A stretch of 36,190 bases of DNA from Clostridia bacterium (GCA_017463425.1 JAFTPE010000038.1:1-36190), one strand, 5' to 3'. Numbered from the stretch's first letter, positions 25,249-34,326 are shown. Numbers and translations are program-made. The notes: generated by a model not told the origin, from the sequence alone.

Positions 25249-28200
25249 TCATTTGGTAACCAACGTACCGTCCGACAAATCCGTACCTGCCGCAACGTAC
25301 TTAATCTTACAGAATCCATACCAACCCGACGGCGATCCGTTATGGTCTTCCACGGCAAATTGAATTCCTTCGATTTGTCCGCTTGCGTTCAAGAAATCTT
25401 TAATAGGTACGTATACGGTTACCCAAGTGTCTTGGTTGCTTGAATTCATACCCACTTCCGAACCCTTTATTACAATTCCGTTGGTTGCGGCCGTTTCATT
25501 ATAATTATACAAATGCAACGTATGATACGTTCTTGCCGCCAAACGGATTTTTAAATATCCGTTTTCGTTAAACGTAAGCGTTTTTACAAACGTAAGCCTC
25601 ATACCGCTACCGCCGACGTCTGCGTTTACACGAATGGAATCATAATTTTTACCCATAGTCGTATACCAATAATACCAACCGTCGGGTTTACCGTCTACAG
25701 GTTTAAACGGATTGTTATAACCGTCGATAATCAAATCGCCCATCGTATGCGTATATAACGTACTATCCCACATATGGATTTCATTATCCGTAATCGAATC
25801 GGCGAGCTGTTCCAACGCGGATTTTCCTACGGTAAGCGTAACCGTTTTGGAAACGAGTTTTGTCGTTCCGTCCGTATCGTACAACGCAATTTCCACCGTG
25901 GTCGTACCTGCTTTTAACGCGGACAATTTTCCGTTTGCAATCTTCAACACCGTTTCGTCCGCTACCGTATAACGGATATCGGGATTGTTAACGGCGACGA
26001 GGTTATCCGTCGCGCCGACGTTTACGTCGTATTCTTCACCCGATGCCATTGTCAGCGAGGTTAAATTTTCGGTAATTTCGTACGCCGAATGATTGGGCAA
26101 ATACGTGATATCCGAGAACATTTTCCAACCGCCCGTCGTAAACGCGAATTGCAATCCGTCGATCGTTCCGTCCGTATTGGCAAGCAAGGCAACGGGAATG
26201 TAAACGAAGTTTTCGTTTCCGCCTTTAAAGCCCGTGAACGTCCAGCCGTTTGCCGAATCGGTTTCGTCGTAACGGAAAATTTTAAGCGTACTCGACGCGC
26301 CTTGTCCGTCGCTGTCGAATATCAATCGAATACGCAGACAACCCGTCGTATATTCCCGTTCTTTCGGGAACGTGAGTTTGAAACCGCTGCCGTTTGTCGC
26401 GACGTTGATACGTACGCACGAATAACTTTTCACGTCCGTATTATACAATCCCCAACTTGCGGGGTCGCTGTTATACTTATCCACGGTCAACGCGGACATA
26501 GCGTATTCGTAGAGTTTGCTATTCCACATAAACACTTCGTTTTCGCCGAGCGAATCCGCAATCTGTTCCATAATCGGTTTGTACACCTGCACGTCGATAT
26601 TTTTCTCAAATACGCACGCGCCAGTAGCGTCGTAATATTCGATGGTAACGGTCGTTATGCCGCGTTGAATTGCCGTCAATTTTCCGTTTTCTATCGTCAA
26701 GCACTCTTCGTTTTCAACCGAATATCTCAAATCTGCGTTTTCAATCGTTTCGCCGTCAAGCGCAATGCTTGCCGTTAAATCGTATTCGTTCCCCTCGACA
26801 ATCGTCAAACCCGACAGATTTTCCGTCAGTCTGTAATCCACGTAATCGGAGTCGTAGAACATTCTCGATATCATTTTCCAACCGCCCGTCGTAAATGCGA
26901 ATTGCAACCCTTCCACGACTCCGTCTGCATTCGCAAGTTTGGACAACGGCACGTAAATATCCTGCGAACCTGAAACAAATCCCGAATATTCAAGAGCGTT
27001 TTCTGCGTTCGTTTCGTCGTAACCGAAAATCTTCAAAGTGGTGTTCGCATGGCTCGCGCTGTCGAATTTTACGTTGATTTTCAAACAGCCCGTCGTCGCC
27101 GCGATCGGTTTTGCAAACTGTACGCGGAAACCGCTGCCTTTCGCATTGCAATTCATTCTGACGAACCAAGCGTACGAGCTCTTATCCAAATACCAACCTT
27201 CGGGCGCGGCAGGGTCTACGCCAAACGGATTGTTGTATTCTTCGATCAACAAATCGGACAACATATACGTATACAAATCGCTGTCCCAAAGCACCACGTC
27301 GTATTCGCCGAGGGTTTTGGCAATCTTTTCCGCAACCGTACCGCCCACGTCCAGCGTGAGGTATTTCGTCATAGTTTTGTCGCCGTCGCTAAATTGGACT
27401 TTCAGCGTGGTTTTGCCGCGTTGTTTCGCATAGAACACGCCGTTGACTACCGTCGCTTTATCCTCGTCAAGAGTGGTTACGATAATATCGGAGGAAGAAA
27501 TTTCGCCGTTTTTACTGCTTATCGTCAATTCCACGGGATATTCCTCGCCCTCGTACAAATCCGTTTGTCCGAGATTGGTTTCTATCGTATATTCCACAAA
27601 ATCGTGGTCGTACCCGATTTCGTCAAGATACACCGCGCAATCGCTTTGCCCGTCGAACACGAGTTGCAAACCGTAGAAATTGCCTTCCGTCAATCCCAAC
27701 GTTTCAGGTTTCACCCACAGCGTTTGCCAATCTTGTTCTTCATAACTGTAACCAAGGGAAGAAACTTCCGTCATTTCGTACAATTTATTTTCTTCTAAGC
27801 CGCCTATGTAAATCGTGTTGGCGTTCGATTTAATTTTTAAATACAAATAGGTCGAATCGGTAACTTCCGTCCACCTTGCAAACAGCAAGCCAATCTTGCT
27901 TACGCCCGTGCCTTTTTGCAATTTTAACGCGCCGTTTACGACCGAGGAAATCGCCTGCACGCCCGTATAAACGGAGGCTTTCCCGTCCGTGATAAACGCA
28001 GATTCCGTCGCATAAAAATCCTCGTCAAAATCGCTGAGCAACCCTTCGGCTACGTTTTCGTCGTAAGCGTCTACGACAAACGTTTTTTCATATTCCGATT
28101 TATTGCCGTGTACGTCTTCTGCGGTGATTTTCCAAACGTAATCTTTGGCTACGTTGACTGTAAACATATCGTTTTCGTCCACCGTAACCGCATTTCCGTT

Positions 28201-28956
28201 TCCGTCCGTCAAAACCGATTGTACCGTCTTTTCGCTCGCGTCATACACCGACCATTCGGGTAATTTTACCGTTTGCGCGTATTTGAGATTGCCTATTAGT
28301 TCGCCAACCGTAATCACGGGCGCTTGCGTATCCACGACGGAAATCGTTACCGTTTTGCTTTCGACGTCCAGAGCCGCGCTCGCGCTTTCGTATACGATTG
28401 TATATTCTCCAACCGACGTGGGAATAAATCCGTCGTTTATCAAGGTCATTTCATTGTTTTGCGCGTCGTAAACTCTAAAAATACAATCCGATATTTTCTC
28501 GTTTCCAACGTATACGCCGGCAGTCGGAGCAACGCTGTACGCGCCAAATTCCGTAACGAGCGCGTTTTCGTTTTCCACCATAATCGTATACAAATCGCCC
28601 GACGCCGTACAATAATAGGTCAACGTAACGGATTCGCATTCGGCAATATCGCTCGAAAGCGTATACGTAACCGTGTACGCCCCAATTTCCGACAAAGTAA
28701 TCACTCCTCCGTTTGCAATAATCGTTTCACCGTTGGGCGATTTTATAACGTAATCGCAACGATAGGAATTGCCCAAACCGTCTTTTGCATACGCCTCGGG
28801 AATACTCCATTTCGTTCCGATTTTCCCGACGGTATCCACGTAAACGGACGAATCGAGCGTAATCGTAACGTTATCTACTTTCGTATTCGTTTCGCCGCAA
28901 GCCGCAAACGTTGCCGCCAAGCCGATTACGAGAGGCAATATCAAGAATTTTTTCAT
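25249..28956 (-). CDS. 1235-aa surface lipoprotein with Ig-like domains and three copies of the ~250-aa module
   Basis: Lipoprotein; lipobox ATFAAC with Cys at 20. Residues ~25-290 are three Ig-like/bacterial surface domains (GAYTVTYTLSSDIAE; VGEYTIVYESASA; DTQAPVITVGELIGNL). A beta-sandwich domain that looks carbohydrate-binding follows (about 300-455, SKIGLLFARWTEVTDS). After a Big2-like domain there are three tandem modules starting near residues 541, 794 and 1047. Each opens with a variant of ADSITDNEIHMWDSTLY, passes through GGSGMRLTFVK and YVPIKDFLNASGQIEGIQFA, and the first two are each followed by a Big2-like linker (GKLTAIQRGITTVTIEYYD). It probably displays glycan-binding domains on the cell surface. 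AGGAGG ribosome binding site; 20 bp after the TIM-barrel gene, same operon. Confidence 0.82.
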   Translation of the reverse strand: MKKFLILPLVIGLAATFAACGETNTKVDNVTITLDSSVYVDTVGKIGTKWSIPEAYAKDGLGNSYRCDYVIKSPNGETIIANGGVITLSEIGAYTVTYTLSSDIAECESVTLTYYCTASGDLYTIMVENENALVTEFGAYSVAPTAGVYVGNEKISDCIFRVYDAQNNEMTLINDGFIPTSVGEYTIVYESASAALDVESKTVTISVVDTQAPVITVGELIGNLKYAQTVKLPEWSVYDASEKTVQSVLTDGNGNAVTVDENDMFTVNVAKDYVWKITAEDVHGNKSEYEKTFVVDAYDENVAEGLLSDFDEDFYATESAFITDGKASVYTGVQAISSVVNGALKLQKGTGVSKIGLLFARWTEVTDSTYLYLKIKSNANTIYIGGLEENKLYEMTEVSSLGYSYEEQDWQTLWVKPETLGLTEGNFYGLQLVFDGQSDCAVYLDEIGYDHDFVEYTIETNLGQTDLYEGEEYPVELTISSKNGEISSSDIIVTTLDEDKATVVNGVFYAKQRGKTTLKVQFSDGDKTMTKYLTLDVGGTVAEKIAKTLGEYDVVLWDSDLYTYMLSDLLIEEYNNPFGVDPAAPEGWYLDKSSYAWFVRMNCNAKGSGFRVQFAKPIAATTGCLKINVKFDSASHANTTLKIFGYDETNAENALEYSGFVSGSQDIYVPLSKLANADGVVEGLQFAFTTGGWKMISRMFYDSDYVDYRLTENLSGLTIVEGNEYDLTASIALDGETIENADLRYSVENEECLTIENGKLTAIQRGITTVTIEYYDATGACVFEKNIDVQVYKPIMEQIADSLGENEVFMWNSKLYEYAMSALTVDKYNSDPASWGLYNTDVKSYSCVRINVATNGSGFKLTFPKEREYTTGCLRIRLIFDSDGQGASSTLKIFRYDETDSANGWTFTGFKGGNENFVYIPVALLANTDGTIDGLQFAFTTGGWKMFSDITYLPNHSAYEITENLTSLTMASGEEYDVNVGATDNLVAVNNPDIRYTVADETVLKIANGKLSALKAGTTTVEIALYDTDGTTKLVSKTVTLTVGKSALEQLADSITDNEIHMWDSTLYTHTMGDLIIDGYNNPFKPVDGKPDGWYYWYTTMGKNYDSIRVNADVGGSGMRLTFVKTLTFNENGYLKIRLAARTYHTLHLYNYNETAATNGIVIKGSEVGMNSSNQDTWVTVYVPIKDFLNASGQIEGIQFAVEDHNGSPSGWYGFCKIKYVAAGTDLSDGTLVTK

Positions 28957-28977
28957 TCTTCTTTCCTCCTATTCAAA

Positions 28978-30303
28978 TTATGCAAGCACGATCAACGCGC
29001 CTTCGCCTGCTTCGAGGGTAAGTTTTACTTTGTTCCCGGCGTAATGTCTGACCAAGGCTCTCTGCGTAATTTCCATACCGTATTTCCCGCCAAAGCCGAG
29101 CGTAACCGATTGTTTCTCCGTTCGGGAATAATTGACTACGTAAAGCGCGGTTTTTCCATACCAGTCGAAACAGCCCACGATTGCGTCGCCGTTGATTTTC
29201 GTCAACTCTCTAAACGCGCCGTCAATGACTTCGTTGCCTTTGATATCGTTTACCGCCGAACCACCGAGTTTGATACCGTAATTGTACGCGTTCATCAAAA
29301 CGTGGTCGATTGCCTGAATCTGTTTATTGGCTTTTTGCGCGTAATAATACCAACGGTTAATATTGCCCAAAGCCCCGACCATTCCGTTAATTTCATAATT
29401 CATGCCCTGTTGCGTTTCGGCAAACCAAGGCGGTTGAGTCAGCGTGAAATATTGCATACCTTTCGCGCCGTAAGCAAGACAAGTGTTTACGTTCCAAATA
29501 AATTCGCCCTCGTTGGGAAAAATCGGGTCAGGTTTTGCAATCGAACCGTTTTCCGACCATTGTCCGCCGCATTGAATAAACGTCCAAAACGGAATCCCGT
29601 ATTTTTCCGCTTTTTCACGAACTATGGACAAATTTTCAAAATAAATGCTGTCCACAACGGTATTTTCCGTAGTATACAGGTAATGGTCGTACGAAAGCAT
29701 TTGGGGGGTTACCGTAGTCAGATACCGTTCGAGATATTCTTCATAATCAATGACTTCCGCCGTTCCCGTATAATCAATACGTTGTCTATACGTAGGGAAC
29801 AAGTTGCAATACCCGTAAAAATCCTTATCAATGTTTTCAACTGCTTTCAACGCGCGCGCCGCCGTATCAAACTGTTTGGTTCGAGGTTCGTCGATAACGG
29901 CTTGACCAAGATAGGACGTATAATTGCTGTACAAGGCGATACGATCGCTGATTTTTTGTTGTAAATCGGCAGAATTTTCTTCCGCCAAATTCCAAATTTC
30001 GCTGTCCATAACGAAATAGCCCATACCGTATTTCTCGCAAAGCTGCAATCCTTTATGTACAGCCTGCGGTTTCAATTCGTAATAATCGCGAGTGGAAACG
30101 AGAATATTGATACCCGCCGCGTCTACGAGGCTGTAAAATTCGTCGGAAACAAAATCGAAGGCTTGATTTCCGTTTTCGCTTTTATAATCGGTTTCGTTCG
30201 GACCGTAATATCCGCCGATAGGCATAACGTCCCGTCCGCCGATAACGTCAAACGTCAACGAATACACGTCTTTTTGTTCATAATATTTCATATCGCTTTG
30301 CAT
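28978..30303 (-). CDS. Putative TIM-barrel glycoside hydrolase-like protein, N-terminal signal lost
   Basis: 441 aa from the ATG at 30303 (MQSDMKYYEQKDVYSLTF). Core features: VMPIGGYYGPNETDY near the start, DEP motif (GQAVIDEP), YEEYLERYLTTV, EKYGIPFWTFIQCGGQW, NVNTCLAYGAKGMQYFTL, and a C-terminal beta domain (GDAIVGCFDWYGKTALYVVNY). It is a paralogue of the 442-aa protein at 14667. Upstream in the same frame is TFVGCD, which looks like a lipobox, but the hydrophobic signal part is missing and is replaced by out-of-frame codons of a solute-binding protein gene. A longer frame up to 30396 starts with TTG and is only a shadow of that gene. The start overlaps the end of the truncated gene, so translation may be coupled. 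Substrate unknown. Confidence 0.65.
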   Translation of the reverse strand: MQSDMKYYEQKDVYSLTFDVIGGRDVMPIGGYYGPNETDYKSENGNQAFDFVSDEFYSLVDAAGINILVSTRDYYELKPQAVHKGLQLCEKYGMGYFVMDSEIWNLAEENSADLQQKISDRIALYSNYTSYLGQAVIDEPRTKQFDTAARALKAVENIDKDFYGYCNLFPTYRQRIDYTGTAEVIDYEEYLERYLTTVTPQMLSYDHYLYTTENTVVDSIYFENLSIVREKAEKYGIPFWTFIQCGGQWSENGSIAKPDPIFPNEGEFIWNVNTCLAYGAKGMQYFTLTQPPWFAETQQGMNYEINGMVGALGNINRWYYYAQKANKQIQAIDHVLMNAYNYGIKLGGSAVNDIKGNEVIDGAFRELTKINGDAIVGCFDWYGKTALYVVNYSRTEKQSVTLGFGGKYGMEITQRALVRHYAGNKVKLTLEAGEGALIVLA

Positions 30304-30532
30304 ATCGCAACCTACAAACGTATTCCTTTTTAAACTCGTCAACAATTTTTTTGATATACGCGTCGCCAAGTCCCGAATTCCAATACGCAATTTCAAGGTC
30401 GTTCACGTCGTTCGCCACATTATTGCCACCGCCGTTTCCGCCTCCCGTGGAACAACCGACAAACGCCGAACCGAGCGTAAGCACGCTCAATGCCAAAGCT
30501 ATCGTTTTCATAGTCTTTTTTGTGTGTTTCAT
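30278..30532 (-). pseudogene. Solute-binding protein gene reduced to its N-terminal ~70 codons
   Basis: The first part is a genuine lipoprotein start: AAAGGAG ribosome binding site, MKHTKKTMKTIALALSV, lipobox SAFVGC (Cys at 27), a Gly/Asn linker, then LEIAYWNSGLGDAYIKKIVDEFKKE, the first strand and helix of a CUT1 family-1 solute-binding protein. After FKKE the frame passes into the next gene and stops 15 codons later. About 400 residues are missing. It sits directly after the two permease genes (39 bp), exactly where the transporter's binding protein is expected. A deletion from codon ~70 of this gene into the signal region of the next gene explains both defects. Confidence 0.85.
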
Positions 30533-30571
30533 AATTATTTTCTCCTTTTATCTTTATAAATTTTTTTATTT

Positions 30572-31447
30572 TTACTCTTTCAAACCGCCCAGCGACATAT
30601 TTTTCAACAACGTATTGCTGAATGCGGTAAACAAAATCAACGCGGGAATACAACTGAGCATACTTGCCGCCACGTACAGGCTCATATCCCCTTGTCCGCC
30701 CATATATTCTTTAAAGCGGTACAACCCTACCGCAATCGTGGGCATTTCGTTCAGATACATAATCGGACCTTGATAATCGTTCCAACCCGCCAACCATTGC
30801 ATTAACACGAGCGAACCGAACAAACCGATACATTGGGGAAACATAATCCGCCAAAAGATAGTAAAATGGTTTGCTCCGTCAATCAAAGCCGCCTCGGCGT
30901 ACGTCCAAGACAGGTTTTGGAAGAATGCGTAAAACATCAAAAATCCCGTTCCTATACCCGTCGCCGACGTCAACAACATTCCGAAACTGTCGTTTAACCC
31001 CAAGCCGTAAACCAATCGGTACATTGCCCCCGTACTTCCGTAAATCGGCATAATCATCGTAATCATACAAACCATATAAATCAAACCGCTACCACGGAAT
31101 TTGTATTTTGCCGTTACGTAGGCAAGTCCCATTTGACAAGTAGTACAAATCAACGCGCCGCCGACCGAATACCAAAGGCTGTTAAAGGTCATACCGAGCA
31201 AATTCACGCTATCGAATTGAAAAGCGGAAAACGCCCTAATATAATTTTCAAAATGCCATTCTTTCGGTAATTCGAACGGATTTTTCATCGTTCCGAATTC
31301 CGTACCCGTTTTCGTCCCCGACACGAATCCCCATATAAGAACGAACGTATACGAAGCGGCGACAATGCCGAAAAGTATGGATACGACCGTCCAGGTAATC
31401 TTTTGAGATACCGACATACTTTTTCCTTTATACACACCCATAATCAA
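30572..31447 (-). CDS. CUT1 sugar ABC transporter permease (MalG/LacG type)
   Basis: 291-aa inner-membrane permease with about six transmembrane helices. The cytoplasmic EAA loop that docks with the ATPase is visible as EAALIDGANHFTIFWRI near residues 190-206. The MalG-type C-terminal end (SNTLLKNMSLGGLKE) matches the usual LxxGxxxGxVKG-like tail. Its ATG overlaps the stop of the preceding permease by 4 nt (ATGA), so the two are made in equal amounts. No ATPase gene is in the window; CUT1 systems of Firmicutes usually share a general MsmK-like ATPase encoded elsewhere. Confidence 0.93.
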   Translation of the reverse strand: MIMGVYKGKSMSVSQKITWTVVSILFGIVAASYTFVLIWGFVSGTKTGTEFGTMKNPFELPKEWHFENYIRAFSAFQFDSVNLLGMTFNSLWYSVGGALICTTCQMGLAYVTAKYKFRGSGLIYMVCMITMIMPIYGSTGAMYRLVYGLGLNDSFGMLLTSATGIGTGFLMFYAFFQNLSWTYAEAALIDGANHFTIFWRIMFPQCIGLFGSLVLMQWLAGWNDYQGPIMYLNEMPTIAVGLYRFKEYMGGQGDMSLYVAASMLSCIPALILFTAFSNTLLKNMSLGGLKE

Positions 31448-32397
31448 TACTCCACGTCCTTAAAGAATTTTCCTTGTATTGCCCGAATCCCCAAACAGAT
31501 AGGCAACGTTACCGCCGTCATCAACAATCCAACGGCGGACACACGATTGAACGCAACCGATTTCTCGTTACCGCCAGCCATTAAAATTTGTTGATACAGC
31601 CAATTGGAAAGAGTTTGTGTTCCACATTCGCCGCTTGTCAACAGCAATACGGGTCCCGACGAACCGAACATTCCGATAAACAAAAATAAAAATTGCATTG
31701 CAAACGTTGGCCAAATTACAGGAATGATAATATGTACAGCCTCTTGCACCCAATTTACCCCGTCCAATTTTGCCGATTCCACTACCGAATCGGGTACTCT
31801 CGACAGCGAGCCACTCCAAAGTAAGAGATTGCCGGGAATCGTTTGCCAAACTACGAAAAACAATACCGCGTTGTTTGCGTGTTCCACCTCGGATAAAATA
31901 CTCGGTTCGTATCCCCATTGATTGAATTCTGTTAAAAATTTGACGATGGGACTGCCGTTCATCAACATTGTTTGATAGGCGTAAGTAAACACGAACGCCG
32001 GAATAATCATCGGCAGAAAAAACAAAACGCGATAAAGCCACCATCCCGGTACTTTTTTATAAATAAAATACGCCGTCAAAAATCCTATGGGGAACATAAT
32101 CAAGTTGATACCAAACGTTTTTAACGTGTTAATTACAGCGTAAACGATATTGTTGGAATTTGCCTTTGACGGATCGAGCGCGGTTTCCCCAAATTCTGAG
32201 AAAAACCATTTGAAATTCCGTAAAGACAACACTTCTTCGCCCTTGATTGGATACTGAAATCCCATAATAATCGAATTGAAATTTACGTATAAATAAAACA
32301 CCAAGAAATGCAATACGGGAACGATTATCATTGCAAAAATAAATACGTTTCTCGATACTTTGTTTTTATCCAATCCTTTTTTCTTTTTTATTTGCAT
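31444..32397 (-). CDS. CUT1 sugar ABC transporter permease (MalF/LacF type)
   Basis: 317-aa permease from the chosen start MQIKKKKGLDKNKVSRNVF; an AAAGGAG site precedes this ATG by 8 nt. The frame is open 25 codons further upstream, but that part includes a duplicated ribosome-binding region and does not fit the family. Six transmembrane helices are predicted by eye. The EAA loop ESAKLDGVNWVQEAVHI is near residue 205. The N-terminal Lys-rich cytoplasmic end and the first helix (IFAMIIVPVLHFLVFYLYV) are typical. Partner of the permease at 30572. The substrate is unknown; the GH127 gene next to it suggests an arabinose-containing oligosaccharide. Confidence 0.92.
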   Translation of the reverse strand: MQIKKKKGLDKNKVSRNVFIFAMIIVPVLHFLVFYLYVNFNSIIMGFQYPIKGEEVLSLRNFKWFFSEFGETALDPSKANSNNIVYAVINTLKTFGINLIMFPIGFLTAYFIYKKVPGWWLYRVLFFLPMIIPAFVFTYAYQTMLMNGSPIVKFLTEFNQWGYEPSILSEVEHANNAVLFFVVWQTIPGNLLLWSGSLSRVPDSVVESAKLDGVNWVQEAVHIIIPVIWPTFAMQFLFLFIGMFGSSGPVLLLTSGECGTQTLSNWLYQQILMAGGNEKSVAFNRVSAVGLLMTAVTLPICLGIRAIQGKFFKDVEY

Positions 32398-32436
32398 AAC
32401 TTTGACTCCTTTTTTATTTGCATAACTTTGACTCCT
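32385..32436. repeat. 26-bp tandem duplication over the permease start region
   Basis: Two back-to-back copies (period 26 bp) of a unit that on the minus strand reads AGGAGTCAAAGTTATGCAAA plus an A-rich end. The duplication repeats the ribosome binding site and start codon of the MalF-type permease. The upstream copy starts an 11-codon frame (MQIKKESKLCK) ending just inside the true gene. Confidence 0.8.
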
Positions 32437-32468
32437 TTGTCGTTGTTTGGTTGCTATTTGACAAAAAA

Positions 32469-34271
32469 TCACGCCTTATCCATCCAAACCGTCATTAGAC
32501 ATCCGTCTTCGTCCATCCAATCTTTTCCCGCAGACGCGTAATCAACCAGCAAAATTTGTCCGTTTGCCGTCGGCAGTAAAATACGGACGTTTTCGTTTTC
32601 TTCAGGCATTTCGAAAACGTAAGGCGCGTTGTCAACCAACGCTACGGGCTTTTTAATATCGGTTTTTTCTTTTTTCTGATCTCTCGCCAATACGAACGGA
32701 CCATACGTAAAACAAACTTTGTCATTGAGATAATGCGTTTGCAATTTCGCATCGAAATCCAAAACGATCTTTTCTCCGTTTTTCCATTCTTTATCAACTA
32801 CGTAATATCCGCCAGCCACTTTCACCTTCTCTTCACCCAACAAAACGGTTGCATTATCACTCCAAGAAGGAATACGGAACTTGACGGCAAATTTTGCGGG
32901 TTTTTCCGTATATACGGTAACGGTACATTTGCCTTTTTTGAAATACCCCGCGCTTATGGAAACACCCACTCTGCCCTCTTTCGTCTGAGCAAAAGCATCT
33001 CCTTCGAAATATTCGTTGATAACCAACGCATCGTCTTGTTGCACGACTGCGTTTAAGGGGAGCATCGCGCAACCCGCGCCTGCGATACTCACGCAACATC
33101 CGTGATAACTTCCGTCGGGCAATACTTTCACGCCACCAACCAAAATATTTCTCTTCGTATAATACAAAGGACCATAACTGTCAAACGGCATCGGCGCAAT
33201 CCATTTTCCAAAGCCCAAATGAAACGAGCGAAGCCCTTTCCAATTCAAACTGCCGCCAAGCGAATTAAGCCACGAACGTTCGATTTCGTCTATCAACCAA
33301 CACTCGCCCGTCGTTTGATACAATCTTGCCAGCAAACGCATCCAAGTAACGGTAACGCACAATTCTTGTCCCACGATTTCGTGTACTTCCTCCGTCTGCA
33401 CTTCAGCGGAATTGTCAAACAGTTCGTGCGTACACCCTGCGCAACCGATTACAGTGATTTCGTGTTTTTTTATTCTCTCTACGAAATTGCGTACGGCAGT
33501 AAGATAATATTCGTCGCCTTTGAGTTCGTAATACCCAAGCGCGCCTTCGAAGAACGACATCATTTCATACGCTTTCGTTACGGGATATTCAGAAGGCTTT
33601 TTCGCATTTTCCGTTGCAAGTTCCAACAAATTGCCGTCCAACAATCCGCCCGTGGAAAGAATGTATTCGCCAAATTTCAAATAGCGTTCTTCCTGCGTCA
33701 TCTTGTACAACGCCAACACGGGTTCGAGCAAAGTAGCCGAATTTAATCCTTGCCACCAAAAACTCGTTTTACAGATTTCTTTTTTGCCTTCACCACTACC
33801 GATTCTCTCCACGACGTAATCGATATGTCTACGCATTGCGGTTAAAATCTGCTCTTTCAACGCTTCGTCTTTGCATATTTCGTAAAAATGCAACATACCC
33901 GTCAACACGTACTTTCTCGACCAAAGATCCCATCCGATAAATTCCTCCTCTTGAGGATACGTAGATATACGTCCGTTTTCTGCGTTTTGAGTCGTCAACA
34001 AATCCCGAACCGTGTTTTCCAAAATCGAATACAATTCCTCGTCGCCCGAGCAAGCGTACGCAAGACATGCCCCACGCATCATCTTACCCCAATATTCACC
34101 GCGCCAGCCACCGTCTGCAACGTCGGCGTTTACACGAAACAAATTTACGCATTTTTTCCAAAGCGTTTCATCTTTCAACTGCTTTTCGATTGCAAATCGT
34201 ACGTACGATTCGCCAAGTCCTTTCCATTTTACGTCTTCTGTTTTTAAGAAGGAAAACTCTGTTTTTTTCAT
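32469..34271 (-). CDS. GH127 (DUF1680) family beta-L-arabinofuranosidase-like hydrolase
   Basis: 600 aa, no signal peptide, so likely cytosolic. An (alpha/alpha)6 barrel covers about residues 1-420 and beta-sandwich domains follow. The zinc/catalytic cysteine set of GH127 is in place: Glu303 and Cys305 in VGQELCVTV, and the Cys392-Cys393 pair in GSYHGCCVSIAG, matching Glu338/Cys340/Cys417/Cys418 of HypBA1, where Cys417 is the nucleophile. Other family marks are SFWWQGLNSATLLEPVL and FHLGFGKWIAPM. It would release L-arabinofuranose (or a related sugar) from imported oligosaccharides. AAAGGATT ribosome binding site. First gene after the AraC regulator, with its own probable promoter, and followed by the two permeases. 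Confidence 0.85.
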   Translation of the reverse strand: MKKTEFSFLKTEDVKWKGLGESYVRFAIEKQLKDETLWKKCVNLFRVNADVADGGWRGEYWGKMMRGACLAYACSGDEELYSILENTVRDLLTTQNAENGRISTYPQEEEFIGWDLWSRKYVLTGMLHFYEICKDEALKEQILTAMRRHIDYVVERIGSGEGKKEICKTSFWWQGLNSATLLEPVLALYKMTQEERYLKFGEYILSTGGLLDGNLLELATENAKKPSEYPVTKAYEMMSFFEGALGYYELKGDEYYLTAVRNFVERIKKHEITVIGCAGCTHELFDNSAEVQTEEVHEIVGQELCVTVTWMRLLARLYQTTGECWLIDEIERSWLNSLGGSLNWKGLRSFHLGFGKWIAPMPFDSYGPLYYTKRNILVGGVKVLPDGSYHGCCVSIAGAGCAMLPLNAVVQQDDALVINEYFEGDAFAQTKEGRVGVSISAGYFKKGKCTVTVYTEKPAKFAVKFRIPSWSDNATVLLGEEKVKVAGGYYVVDKEWKNGEKIVLDFDAKLQTHYLNDKVCFTYGPFVLARDQKKEKTDIKKPVALVDNAPYVFEMPEENENVRILLPTANGQILLVDYASAGKDWMDEDGCLMTVWMDKA

Positions 34272-34326
34272 AAAAAATCCTTTTCAGCTATGTTCTAAAA
34301 TCCTAATTTATCGAATTTCAAAACCT

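Noticed and set aside
30304-30396. TTG start giving the hydrolase-like protein 31 more residues
   Set aside because: These codons are the +1 frame of the truncated solute-binding protein gene (its YWNSGLGDAYIKKIV codons), so they are not a natural N-terminus.
32398-32472. 25-codon N-terminal extension of the MalF-type permease
   Set aside because: It passes through the duplicated ribosome-binding region; the ATG at 32397 has AAAGGAG at the right distance and gives the typical Lys-rich cytoplasmic start.
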